A stretch of DNA of 55,085 nucleotides from a virus. The translations under genes and the position numbers were made by a program. Below, piece after piece: positions 15,976 to 24,209 of the stretch. Position 1 is the first letter of the stretch. Every line of letters starts with the position of its first letter. The notes under the pieces are model-generated. The model was not told the DNA's origin and did not search any database. It worked only from the letters and a program-made list of their open reading frames with translations. The DNA is taken from positions 1-55,085 of the IMG/VR virus record IMGVR_UViG_3300021185_000718. One strand, written 5' to 3'.

Positions 15976-16533
15976 TTACGAGATATTGACAAAAAAGAAC
16001 TGATTTAGGCTAAATCTGCCTGGTCCTTGTACAGGATTGACAGCATGTAGCTCAAAACTAGGGAATATCATAATGCTATTGTTTACTATATCAGGTGTGT
16101 AACGATGCTCCGTAAACACTAGTTCTCCGCCTTTATAGGGCTTTGGTTCCCTATAAAACAAGCTAACTGCTGACATAACTGCACTATCTCTATGCCCATG
16201 GTATAGTCCATTTTCGTACATATTCAGCTGAGTAACATCAAAATTACTTTGCCAAATAAACTGTGAAAATATGTTTTCTTTTAATTCTTCTTCTAAATTG
16301 AATATTTTTCTATTGTGTTTAAGGATTTTACTTTTGCCACGATTATCAGCAAAGTGTCTATCCACATGCACACTAGTCATATTCATTGCTCTAGGATCAC
16401 CTTCATCTCTAGTGTCCTTGCAATACTGTTGCAACTCATCTATTTCTTGCCATACTTCTGATAGTTCACTTGGTGAAAAGTAATCGTATATAATCGTATG
16501 ATAAAAGGGTTCTTTGAAATGTTTAACTTGCAT
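15976..16533 (-). CDS. 2OG-Fe(II) oxygenase superfamily protein
   Basis: The 185-aa protein has YHGHRDSAV (HxD, about residues 120-124), KGGELVF, and FELHAVNPVQGPGRFSLNQFFF for the distal His and the 2OG-binding Arg. It is an orthodox PKHD/P4H-like core. It overlaps the GMP reductase gene by 11 nt. Substrate unknown. Confidence 0.83.
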   Translation of the reverse strand: MQVKHFKEPFYHTIIYDYFSPSELSEVWQEIDELQQYCKDTRDEGDPRAMNMTSVHVDRHFADNRGKSKILKHNRKIFNLEEELKENIFSQFIWQSNFDVTQLNMYENGLYHGHRDSAVMSAVSLFYREPKPYKGGELVFTEHRYTPDIVNNSIMIFPSFELHAVNPVQGPGRFSLNQFFFVNIS

Positions 16534-17638
16534 TAAACTGATTGAACACTTGATTTACCTGTTGTGTACATCTTACGAATGTAGTACACTTTGGCATGTC
16601 CTTAATACGTTTAGCACCAATGTAAGTACAAGTAGATCTTAGTCCACCAAGTATCTCTGTTAGTGTACCTTCTACTTCTCCTTTGTAAGGAATAGAAACA
16701 AGTTTGCCTTCAGCACCTCTGTATCCATCTTTACGTGTACCATGTGTTGCCATTGCCGCATCTGAACTCATACCGTAGAACTCAACAAAGTTTTGTTCTT
16801 CAAAACGTGGAACATAAGTTCCGTTGTCTAACTTGTGAGCACCACCTGTTGCAGTATGTTTTGTAATAATGTTACCGCCACCTTCTTTGTGTCCTGCTAA
16901 CATACCGCCAAGCATAACAAAGTGAGCACCTGCTCCAAAGGCTTTACTTACATCTCCTGGATACACACAACCGCCATCAGCAATAATGTGTCCACCAATA
17001 CCGTTGGCCGCATCAGCACATTCAATAATGCCTGATAGTTGTGGCACACCAACACCTGTCATTAGTCGTGTAGTACATACTGATCCTGGACCAATACCAC
17101 ACTTAACAATGTCAGCACCTTTAATAATAAGTTCTTCTGTCATCTCTGCTGAAATAACATTACCAGCAATAATAGTTTTGTCTGGATATGCATCACGTAA
17201 ACGTGCAATAAAGTCTGCATAGTTTTCATGATAAGCATTTGCAACATCAACTGTAATAAATTTAATGTCTGGATACATTTCTAAGACTGCTTTCATAGTA
17301 GCATAGTCTTTTGCATCTTTATCCCAAATAACTCCTGTACCTGTGCAAACACTTAGGTACTTCATCTTAACACCTTGACTCTGTTCTTTCCAGTCATCAA
17401 CGGAGTAATGCTTTCTCATAATAGTAAGCATTTTGTGTTCTTGTAATACTTTGGCCATTTCAAATGTACCAACACCGTCCATGTTACTTGACATGATAGG
17501 TACACCAGTCCATTCATTACCGTGATGAAATCTAAATGTACGAGTTAGATCCACATCACGTCTGCTTTCTAATTTTGATCTCTTAGGTTTAAACAGTACG
17601 TCTTTATAGTCTAACTTAATGTCTTGTTCAATTCTCAC
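16523..17638 (-). CDS. guaC: GMP reductase (IMPDH/GMPR family)
   Basis: Reductively deaminates GMP to IMP with NADPH. The 371-aa TIM-barrel protein carries the catalytic loop GIGPGSVCTTR with Cys188, followed by TGVGVPQLSGIIECADAA, IIADGGCVYPGDVSKAFGAGA and VMLGGMLAGHKEGGG. The lack of CBS domains and the details of these motifs favour GuaC over GuaB. Together with PRPP synthetase and ribonucleotide reductase it would rebalance purine pools during infection. The C-terminus is about 20 residues longer than E. coli GuaC. Confidence 0.9.
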   Translation of the reverse strand: MRIEQDIKLDYKDVLFKPKRSKLESRRDVDLTRTFRFHHGNEWTGVPIMSSNMDGVGTFEMAKVLQEHKMLTIMRKHYSVDDWKEQSQGVKMKYLSVCTGTGVIWDKDAKDYATMKAVLEMYPDIKFITVDVANAYHENYADFIARLRDAYPDKTIIAGNVISAEMTEELIIKGADIVKCGIGPGSVCTTRLMTGVGVPQLSGIIECADAANGIGGHIIADGGCVYPGDVSKAFGAGAHFVMLGGMLAGHKEGGGNIITKHTATGGAHKLDNGTYVPRFEEQNFVEFYGMSSDAAMATHGTRKDGYRGAEGKLVSIPYKGEVEGTLTEILGGLRSTCTYIGAKRIKDMPKCTTFVRCTQQVNQVFNQFNAS

Positions 17639-18237
17639 TTTTTAACTCCGTAATTAAAAGAGACTGCAATCCGTTGCAAATCACTTTGGTTTGATTTAAC
17701 TTGATGTTTGACCCAGCTAGGAAAGATTACTATCATTCCGTCTTTTGGAGGATACGTTGCCATTGTACTTGTTATTGTATTATATGAATCAAAGTTATCT
17801 GGAATATAATACTGTGCATCATCGCCTCTAAAAAATTGTAAGTCACCCATATTCTCTGCAGGAACGTCTATATAAAATACACCACTCAACATAGCATCTT
17901 GGTGGTTGTGTAATGTATGATATGCTCCCGGACCATTAATGTTAATCCAGAAGTTTTGGAATTCTAATTCAGGTAGTCCCATAGTTTTGCGACAGTAGTC
18001 TACTTGTGCATCTAGTTCTTTTACAAACGTATTAAGAGCAAACACATAGTTAGGATCAACTAAATTAATGTTCTCAATACTGCGACTATGCCAACCATTC
18101 ATATTACTGTTGCCACCAAGGTTAGGTTCTTTTGCCTGCCATGCAAGAGCAATTTGTTTTAATGAATCTCTATCAATTGATTCTACATAACCTGCAAATA
18201 CAATCGATGGAAACCAAAGGTCAGCTTTTAAACTCAT
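17635..18237 (-). CDS. 2OG-Fe(II) oxygenase (2OG-FeII_Oxy_5-like)
   Basis: The 200-aa protein begins LWFPSIVFAGYV and contains WININGPGAYHTLHNHQDAMLSGVFYIDVP and VIFPSWVKHQVKSNQSDLQRIAVSFNYG, the order of the TIGR02466-type family frequent in cyanophages and pelagiphages. HQD provides the HxD pair; the distal His and Arg are present. Its stop overlaps guaC by 4 nt. Function in phages unknown. Confidence 0.85.
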   Translation of the reverse strand: MSLKADLWFPSIVFAGYVESIDRDSLKQIALAWQAKEPNLGGNSNMNGWHSRSIENINLVDPNYVFALNTFVKELDAQVDYCRKTMGLPELEFQNFWININGPGAYHTLHNHQDAMLSGVFYIDVPAENMGDLQFFRGDDAQYYIPDNFDSYNTITSTMATYPPKDGMIVIFPSWVKHQVKSNQSDLQRIAVSFNYGVKK

Positions 18238-18238
18238 A

Positions 18239-18478
18239 TTAAAATCCTAGTTCTTTATTACGTTCTCTCATCGCTTTCAAGTGTCTAGCTCGTCCAGCCG
18301 CCTTGGCTTTCTTTCGCTTTAAACTTGGCTTCTCATAGTGTTGTTTTTCTTTGTATTCGATCAACACACCTTCTAATGCAACTTTCTTTTTGAACTTTCT
18401 TAAAGCCCCTGCAAAGTCACCATTACGCACTTCTACTTTTAGACCCGTCTTTGGCCTGTCGTTGCTGTACTTTGACAA
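18239..18478 (-). CDS. rpsU: Ribosomal protein bS21 homolog, copy 2
   Basis: The 79-aa protein has the bS21 core LKVEVRNGDFAGALRKFKKKVALEG, YKEKQHYEKPSLKRKKAKAAGR, plus an N-terminal extension and a longer basic tail relative to copy 1 (7734-7931); the two differ at many positions. A TATAAT promoter (18537-18566) lies inside the upstream gene, so it can be expressed separately. The start overlaps the upstream gene by 56 nt; a shorter start nearer LKVEV is possible. Confidence 0.9.
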   Translation of the reverse strand: MSKYSNDRPKTGLKVEVRNGDFAGALRKFKKKVALEGVLIEYKEKQHYEKPSLKRKKAKAAGRARHLKAMRERNKELGF

Positions 18479-18854
18479 AATAGTTTTCTCCTTCTGCTAT
18501 CTGTCTAATATCATAAACTCTATTGATATTAAGTATATTATACTGCATCTCTGCCTGGTTTGTCAAGTAATATGTTTTATCAAAACTTAACAAATGACCA
18601 ATTATCCATTGCGACTCTTTAGTGTTATCAATATCAATAATAATATAGTTAACACTTTGAGCAACGTCTAGTACCCAAGCAATGTCATTCTCGTCTTCCG
18701 AAAGATACAAATTGATAGGTGCGTCTGAAAGTTCTTTTAACATATCGTTAAATTGTTCTTTAACTGTAACAGACGGATTAAGCAATAAGAAACTAAGGTT
18801 ATCGTTTAATAACTTGTCAGGTGAGGTAATTAGATTTACTGTTGGCTTAGACAT
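18423..18854 (-). CDS. Hypothetical phage protein
   Basis: About 143 aa from the ATG at 18854 (an ATG 13 codons upstream is also open). Alternating helices and strands (INLYLSEDENDIAWVLDVAQ, VNYIIIDIDNT, KTYYLTNQ) suggest a small Rossmann-like or receiver-like fold, but no motif is recognised. Overlaps bS21 copy 2. Confidence 0.6.
   Translation of the reverse strand: MSKPTVNLITSPDKLLNDNLSFLLLNPSVTVKEQFNDMLKELSDAPINLYLSEDENDIAWVLDVAQSVNYIIIDIDNTKESQWIIGHLLSFDKTYYLTNQAEMQYNILNINRVYDIRQIAEGENYFVKVQQRQAKDGSKSRSA
18537..18566 (-). promoter_or_regulatory. Internal sigma70 promoter for bS21 copy 2
   Basis: TTGACA (18561-18566), 18-nt spacer, perfect TATAAT (18537-18542), within the coding region of the upstream gene. 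Confidence 0.7.
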
Positions 18855-18956
18855 AGTAATATTACTTATTCTTGTGGATTGTTTGCCAAACACTATTCTG
18901 GCTCTGTTCTGAATTTTGTTTATAGTTTGGTTCTATTACTTCAGTAAAGTCAGGTC

Positions 18957-20921
18957 TTATTCTTGAGTCTTGAGTCTGACTTGTTTGTTCTCTACTTTGG
19001 TTATGTACGAAGTTTTTTTTTGAGGTAGCTTTTGTCTAGTACCTTGTTCGCCTTCACCTAGTTGGGTAACTTCTAATTCAGCTTCTTTGTTAGCGGCCTC
19101 TACCCAGTCATTCCATTTATCTAGATCGTCCGTTTCAATCATCTCGTTATTAAGTTCTTCTTGACTAGGTTTTTTATTAAAGTCAAGCTCTAATTGATTT
19201 GGGTCAGCAACTACTTCAGGAGTTTCAATTTTTGTAGGTACTACAGGTTCTGGGTCAATGTCTGGGAACAATAATAATTGATCACTATGTTCACTCTTAG
19301 TTGGTTCTTCTTCTTTTTCAAAGTCTGGTGGAACATTGTCAGCAATAGCTTGGGCTCTTGCTTGTTCGTATTCCCTACGTTCTTCTTCTGCTAGTTCTTC
19401 TGGGCTAACATCTTCAAACTCAGGATCGTCTTGTGGATCGTCCTCGTCTGACTTTGGGCGGCCGCCTCCACCTGTACTACCACTGTTTACCCAATGGAAT
19501 GTATACTGTGAAGCAATAAGCATTAATACTGCTAATGGATCAAATACAAATATAATAATTATAATAACCCAACGTACTGCTTCTTCAAGCATATTGTTAT
19601 CGGCTGTTTCGCCATAAACAAATTCAGCAATGTATTTGATAGGTCCTACTTCTGCTTCTAACTGACGATACTCACCTTGTAGTTTATATTTTTCTTCAAT
19701 AATAGTATCTAGTTCTGTTTCAGCATTTTTAATCTTAGCTAGTTGTTCTTCAACTTGTGCATCAATATCATCTGCATTACTTGTGTCAGCTAATTGAGAA
19801 CGTAGTCTTTCAATTAGTTCTTGACTGTTCTTAACTGAATCTTCAGCACTTTGACGTAGTCTATTAATTTCATCTCTTGCTGTCTGTATAACAGGAGATT
19901 CTGTTTGACGTACTTCGTCAATCTTACCTAGCATTACAAGTTCACGTTCTTTGAGTGCAGGTATTTGTTTTTCTCTAATATCTTTAATTACGTTGCCTAA
20001 ACGGAAACGTTCCATGTCAACAGTTTTCTTAGCATCAGCACGTAGTTGAGATACATCATTTTGTATTTGTGTAATTCTATCACGTTGAGCTTTGACCCAT
20101 TTAGCAAGAGCTGAACGAGTGTTGCCACCAAATAGTCCATCACTACTTACACCAATGATAGCCTGGCCTGCTCTTACTTCGCTTTGTTCTGTTGATTGTA
20201 GTTGATTAGTAACACGAATAATCTCTGCTTCAATAGTATCAATACTATCTAATAATGGTTGTACTGCACTTGTATCTTGTTCTAGTGATGCAATCTTATC
20301 TTCGTACTCTCTTGCACTAGCTTCTAAACGAAGGACTTCTGCACTAATAGTTGCAAGTTGTTCTTCATAAGGTTTAGTACGTGCTGAGTCAGTTTCTCTA
20401 GCGTCTTCAATAATTTTGTTCTGTTGTTCAATAGCAGGTTTGATACGTTCAAATGCTTTGTCAATACGATCTTGTTCTTTATCAATCTGTGATTGTATGT
20501 TAGCGTCACTACCTGAACCACTAGTTTCTAATGCTTCAATTTTATCATCAGCTCTATCAATAACTGCATTAAGTCTTACAATCTCATTTTCAATTTGTTC
20601 TACTTTTGCAATGCTTTCTTCGCCTGCACTTGTTTGTTCGATGTGAGCTTTACTTAAGAAACCAAAAATACCCATACTTGTAATAAACATGAGTACTACG
20701 ACAGCTATACTTAAATAAGTTTTAAGCCACCATGTTGCTTGACTCCAATACCTGTGTAGCCATACTGCGGTAACAAGTTTACCAACTTCAAGTACACCAC
20801 CCATAATCATAATAGGTATAGCCGCCGCGGCAAAGATAGCCACTAGTCCTGCTATGGAGTAATATATTGCTACTGCTGATATAGATATAGCAGATAAAAA
20901 AGTTAGTATTCCTATTAACAT
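18957..20921 (-). CDS. Large membrane-anchored coiled-coil protein
   Basis: The 654-aa protein starts at ATG 20921 after AAAGGAAAC. Predicted: two or three N-terminal membrane helices (LIGILTFLSAISISAVAIYY, IMIMGGVLEVGKLVTAVW, VVVLMFITSMGIFGFL), about 330 residues of coiled coil, a GLFGGNTRSALAKWVKAQ segment resembling a peptidoglycan-binding domain 1 repeat within it, another membrane helix near residue 470, and a long acidic, disordered tail. It may span or anchor in the host envelope during infection. Function unknown. Confidence 0.75.
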   Translation of the reverse strand: MLIGILTFLSAISISAVAIYYSIAGLVAIFAAAAIPIMIMGGVLEVGKLVTAVWLHRYWSQATWWLKTYLSIAVVVLMFITSMGIFGFLSKAHIEQTSAGEESIAKVEQIENEIVRLNAVIDRADDKIEALETSGSGSDANIQSQIDKEQDRIDKAFERIKPAIEQQNKIIEDARETDSARTKPYEEQLATISAEVLRLEASAREYEDKIASLEQDTSAVQPLLDSIDTIEAEIIRVTNQLQSTEQSEVRAGQAIIGVSSDGLFGGNTRSALAKWVKAQRDRITQIQNDVSQLRADAKKTVDMERFRLGNVIKDIREKQIPALKERELVMLGKIDEVRQTESPVIQTARDEINRLRQSAEDSVKNSQELIERLRSQLADTSNADDIDAQVEEQLAKIKNAETELDTIIEEKYKLQGEYRQLEAEVGPIKYIAEFVYGETADNNMLEEAVRWVIIIIIFVFDPLAVLMLIASQYTFHWVNSGSTGGGGRPKSDEDDPQDDPEFEDVSPEELAEEERREYEQARAQAIADNVPPDFEKEEEPTKSEHSDQLLLFPDIDPEPVVPTKIETPEVVADPNQLELDFNKKPSQEELNNEMIETDDLDKWNDWVEAANKEAELEVTQLGEGEQGTRQKLPQKKTSYITKVENKQVRLKTQE

Positions 20922-20979
20922 ATGGTTTCCTTTTGTATACACTATTTACCTGCCTTTTTATTGTTAATTAAGTTACTAT

Positions 20980-21408
20980 TTAAGTTTGAAACCGCCAACC
21001 TGGGTGTCCTGATTCTTTACAAGCAATTTCTTTGAAGATTCGTTCTTTACTTTTGTAGTGTAAACGTGTCACTACAGTTCTACAATAACCTGACCCTTGT
21101 GGGAATGTAGATAATATTTGTACTACACCATTTGTTCCTGTAGTATTATTATACCAACTAGTTGTTTGTCCGTTTTCAGAGTTATCTAGTGCAAAGAACA
21201 ATGCTCGTTCTTGTTTCATACGGTCTTCAGTTGGAAGTCTATACCAATGCCATTTAGTAACGTTTACTAATATATTAACATATCCATTATTAGGCTGATA
21301 TGTTGACTGTACACTTGCATTAGTAGTTTGAGAAGTTGTTACGTCAGACCCAGTTGTGCTACATGCACTAGTAAGGGCTATCAACAATATACCAACGAGA
21401 GCTCTCAT
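20980..21408 (-). CDS. Lipoprotein 3 of a three-gene set
   Basis: The 142-aa protein starts at ATG 21408 with AAAGGAAAAG upstream. The signal peptide RALVGILLIALTSAC ends in lipobox LTSAC, predicting an acylated Cys. The mature part is Thr/Asn-rich then ends in HYKSKERIFKEIACKES, a pattern like small bacterial outer-membrane surface antigens. It overlaps the 3' end of the next lipoprotein by 41 nt. Confidence 0.75.
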   Translation of the reverse strand: MRALVGILLIALTSACSTTGSDVTTSQTTNASVQSTYQPNNGYVNILVNVTKWHWYRLPTEDRMKQERALFFALDNSENGQTTSWYNNTTGTNGVVQILSTFPQGSGYCRTVVTRLHYKSKERIFKEIACKESGHPGWRFQT

Positions 21409-21703
21409 AATCTTTTCCTTTGAATAAACAAGCATAGCCTTTTCTTTCAACCATCTTGCCATTAATATTAACGGAATACCAGTGTTCTCTACAGTTAGAT
21501 CCTAATCCCATTTTAGGAGGAATCAACTTCTTTACTGGGCTGTCTGAACAGGTAAGTGTCGTTTCACTGCTAACAGTTTTATCATTAGATTTTTTAATGA
21601 TTTGATCTGTTTCACAATACTGCATCTGAGTTTTACCCAAAGGAGGTGTCGTGCTACAAGCCGACACTCCGAGGATTAGTCCAAGTAACAGGAGTATCCT
21701 CAT
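21368..21703 (-). CDS. Lipoprotein 2 of a three-gene set
   Basis: The 111-aa protein has signal peptide RILLLLGLILGVSAC with lipobox GVSAC. The mature part is Cys-containing and ends in KGYACLFKGKDYESSRWYIV. Start ATG 21703 abuts the upstream gene. Not recognised beyond its lipoprotein nature. Confidence 0.75.
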   Translation of the reverse strand: MRILLLLGLILGVSACSTTPPLGKTQMQYCETDQIIKKSNDKTVSSETTLTCSDSPVKKLIPPKMGLGSNCREHWYSVNINGKMVERKGYACLFKGKDYESSRWYIVDSPY

Positions 21704-21704
21704 G

Positions 21705-22184
21705 TTACTGACTCTTTGATTGTGCTACGAGTGAATCGAATACTGCCTTTGGCATTCTTAGTTTGACAAAGGTATACTGTTTACCTGCATATACAAACGT
21801 TGAACGTTCTTCTTCAAGGTGTTGTGTAATTGCCGTATCATTTACCTTGTACGAAATAAACGTGTTTGTATCTTTAGTATCATTTGTAAAATTCATAGTT
21901 GTTTCACTATTCACTCTACCATTAATACGTTTTGCAAAGTTATTCATTGCAATAGCATACATTTGCTCTTCTGCGGCTTGTTGGAAAATACTTTCTCCTG
22001 CCCCACATGCATATGCATACTCTTCTTTCCACCAGAACCAACCTTCGGTTCCTGCTTGGGCACATGATGCATACCACTTAGGTTGTGCATACGTGTCTCT
22101 TTCAGCAATGGTAGTCATACTTGAACAAGCACCCAACATAGATACTAGGGTACCTGCCATTGCTAGTTTCATTATTGCCTTCAT
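21705..22184 (-). CDS. Lipoprotein 1, LPP20-like
   Basis: The 159-aa protein has signal peptide KAIMKLAMAGTLVSMLGAC with lipobox MLGAC, followed by PKWYASC, an Ala-rich helix with GAGESIFQQAAEEQMYAIAMNNFAKRINGRV and a beta-rich end; the order resembles LPP20-family lipoproteins. The sigma70 promoter at 22226-22254 drives the set. Possibly modifies the outer membrane or blocks superinfection (inference). Confidence 0.75.
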   Translation of the reverse strand: MKAIMKLAMAGTLVSMLGACSSMTTIAERDTYAQPKWYASCAQAGTEGWFWWKEEYAYACGAGESIFQQAAEEQMYAIAMNNFAKRINGRVNSETTMNFTNDTKDTNTFISYKVNDTAITQHLEEERSTFVYAGKQYTFVKLRMPKAVFDSLVAQSKSQ

Positions 22185-22225
22185 TATAAGCCTCCTATTT
22201 TTGCCTATTTGTTAATTATGTATAT

Positions 22226-22254
22226 ACTATAGCACCATTAATTCAAATGGTCAA
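22226..22254 (-). promoter_or_regulatory. Sigma70-type promoter for the lipoprotein operon
   Basis: TTGACC (22249-22254), 17-nt spacer, TATAGT (22226-22231). Confidence 0.7.
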
Positions 22255-22274
22255 CCTTTTGTTTACCAAAATGT

Positions 22275-22361
22275 TTAACCACAATTTGCCACACAAATCA
22301 TTAGTAAATCTTGTGCGTTCAATAATCGAACTACAAGTGCAAAACCAATAAATTCAACCAT
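22275..22361 (-). CDS. 28-residue hydrophobic peptide
   Basis: A short frame coding for M-VEFIGFALVVRLL followed by a second hydrophobic stretch and ending CVANCG. ATG 22361 sits 7 nt after a strong GAGGAGA ribosome site overlapping the end of the upstream gene. A single-membrane-span micropeptide; unknown role. Confidence 0.5.
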   Translation of the reverse strand: MVEFIGFALVVRLLNAQDLLMICVANCG

Positions 22362-22362
22362 T

Positions 22363-22815
22363 TTAATTTCTCCTCATCTGTGCGATTTCAGTTGCTTGTT
22401 TTGATCCTGTTTTGTCATCGTCGTCTGCAAACACAGGAACCAAGTTACTTTTATGCATCATAGCAATACCTACAAGTTTACGTTCACCTGTGTATTGCAT
22501 AGATTCTTTTTTGGTTGCTGGAGCAAAACTATCCTTAGTAACACGACTAGGAATGTATTCTGTTTCACGTACTTTTGGACCTTCCCAAGTCCATGCCTTA
22601 GTAGATGTTTTTGTTTTGGGTTTAAAGTTACCACTTACGTATTCAACATATTCATCAAATGTCATTATATTACTGTGTGCATGAATACGTTTCATAGACT
22701 TATTATGTTCACGATGCTCTTTGACAAGACGTTCGAGTCTGCCTTTAGTCATCTTGGTAGCTTTACGTTTCTTAGTATTAAGGGAAGTCATTCCACGTAC
22801 CAAACTCATAGTCAT
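22363..22815 (-). CDS. Conserved hypothetical phage protein
   Basis: The 150-aa protein is basic at the N-terminus (TKKRKATKMTKGRLERLVKEHREHNK) and ends with ESMQYTGERKLVGIAMMHKSNLVPVFADDDD and a KATEIAQMRRN-type tail. I have an impression of similar proteins in other marine phages but no function. Its promoter is at 22850-22878. Confidence 0.7.
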   Translation of the reverse strand: MTMSLVRGMTSLNTKKRKATKMTKGRLERLVKEHREHNKSMKRIHAHSNIMTFDEYVEYVSGNFKPKTKTSTKAWTWEGPKVRETEYIPSRVTKDSFAPATKKESMQYTGERKLVGIAMMHKSNLVPVFADDDDKTGSKQATEIAQMRRN

Positions 22816-22849
22816 AATAATGTTACCTCTACTTTACTTTAATACTATT

Positions 22850-22878
22850 ATTGTAACGCAGAGTTAACATTATGTCAA
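22850..22878 (-). promoter_or_regulatory. Sigma70-type promoter for the 22815 gene
   Basis: TTGACA (22873-22878), 17-nt spacer, TACAAT (22850-22855). Confidence 0.75.
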
Positions 22879-22894
22879 GAGTTAGTTTACCAAT

Positions 22895-23950
22895 TTACTG
22901 ATACGGGTCAACATCCAAATACTTGCCCCATTCTGAATAGTAATGACGCATACCTACTTCATCATGTATAGTTCCATTTTCATGTCTACCATGTAATATG
23001 TTACGTGCTTCTGTACCTTCACGCATTGTAGTACCTTGTCCTGCTACACCAATTAGGTCTTCATGTAGGTTACGTCCGAACGGTCCCCATATGCTGTTGT
23101 GATGTTTGATACGTGTTAGTCTTTCTTCAGGTGTATCCTTACGCAGTCCATAACCTCTAAACTCAATAAGAACTTTGTTACAACTTAGGGGAGTAACTGA
23201 ATCACTACGGTAGGCGGAGCCTCGAAGGTTGAAGTTGAATCCAGGGAACAGATCAACCATGTACCATTGATTGGGTGGCAAGTTTGGGAATGATAATTCT
23301 CCTCTATCTTCAAAGCCTTCGTACTCCTCATAGTTGACAGTAAAACTAGACACATTAACATGCCCATTATCAAAAGGTATATTCTTACGTGCGAAGTACT
23401 CATCATTGAACCCACTTACTCTATTGAAGTAGTGCATGAAGTCGTGATAGAATTCACTATTGGTATCATGCCATAACTTATAATTGGTATTTATAATTGC
23501 TTTGTGATAATGAAACACTTCCATTTCTTCTGTGTCAATAGCATCAGCAATACAATCAAATGCACCTGCTGTCCATTCCTCAACACTCTGCGTTGGATTA
23601 GGATCAAGTGTTACCCATACCATGCCTCCGTGCTTTACTTCACAATGCAACTGTGGTTCAACAGTTACAATAGGTGCTCCAAGAGTACCACTAGGTGCCC
23701 AACTGCCATAGTTACGATATGCTCGAACACCATCGCCTGTGTTGTATGCAATAACATTAACACCTGCTATCTGTGTTGTTCGGTAGTCTAGTTTGTTATA
23801 CATCTCAGAGATGTGGCACATAGGTACCCATACTTTACTAAAGATACGTTCTTGCTCTTGTGCAAATATTTCTGGATCGTTATATGCTGAACTGCTGATT
23901 GATTCTACGTTTGGTTGTGCTAACCAACTCTTATGATTACGTGGTGGCAT
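22895..23950 (-). CDS. Ring-hydroxylating-oxygenase-like protein lacking the Rieske domain
   Basis: The 351-aa protein follows the alpha subunit of Rieske non-heme iron oxygenases at its N-terminus (EQERIFSKVWVPMCHISEM, then GDGVRAYRN at 72-80) and in its catalytic domain (NTNYKLWHDTNSEFYHDFMH, with Tyr168, His169, His173; C-terminal WGPFGRNLHEDLIG and GTIHDEVGMRHYYSEW). Between Asn80 and Gly108, where the family has CxH and CxxH with about 80 residues, there are only about 28 residues and no cluster ligands. The two histidines are four apart instead of the usual five. With no [2Fe-2S] cluster it could not receive electrons in the usual way; it might use another donor, a co-substrate, or have a new function. 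Preceded by TATAAT and a good AAGGAGA site. Confidence 0.85.
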   Translation of the reverse strand: MPPRNHKSWLAQPNVESISSSAYNDPEIFAQEQERIFSKVWVPMCHISEMYNKLDYRTTQIAGVNVIAYNTGDGVRAYRNYGSWAPSGTLGAPIVTVEPQLHCEVKHGGMVWVTLDPNPTQSVEEWTAGAFDCIADAIDTEEMEVFHYHKAIINTNYKLWHDTNSEFYHDFMHYFNRVSGFNDEYFARKNIPFDNGHVNVSSFTVNYEEYEGFEDRGELSFPNLPPNQWYMVDLFPGFNFNLRGSAYRSDSVTPLSCNKVLIEFRGYGLRKDTPEERLTRIKHHNSIWGPFGRNLHEDLIGVAGQGTTMREGTEARNILHGRHENGTIHDEVGMRHYYSEWGKYLDVDPYQ

Positions 23951-24017
23951 GTTTTCTCCTTATGCTATATTTAAATTATTATAACACAGAAAAATGCCTA
24001 AGTCTAATAGGCTGTGT

Positions 24018-24206
24018 CTATAAGCCAATATTTTCTAACTGTAACCAACGAAGTATTATGTAGCTAGGAAGGCCAACTAAGAAACCTACTGTCTCTGGGT
24101 CTTCTGGCTCAAAGAACATTAGTACTGAAAATGTTATTCCTAAAGACATTATAACCATCTTTAGATCTTTAATAGCATCTTGTGTTGTTTGCCCAGGTTC
24201 TTTCAC
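24018..24206 (-). CDS. Small two-helix membrane protein
   Basis: The 62-aa frame has a GTG start just beyond the tmRNA coding piece. Two hydrophobic segments (MVIMSLGITFSVLMFF and ETVGFLVGLPSYIILRWL) separated by an acidic turn suggest a hairpin membrane protein. The start and even the reality of the gene are moderately uncertain because the ribosome site is weak. Confidence 0.5.
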   Translation of the reverse strand: MKEPGQTTQDAIKDLKMVIMSLGITFSVLMFFEPEDPETVGFLVGLPSYIILRWLQLENIGL

Positions 24207-24209
24207 ATT

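Noticed and set aside
18423-18478. 56-nt overlap between the 143-aa gene and bS21 copy 2 as a possible frameshift fusion
   Set aside because: No slippery heptamer is evident, and the bS21 gene has its own promoter and start.
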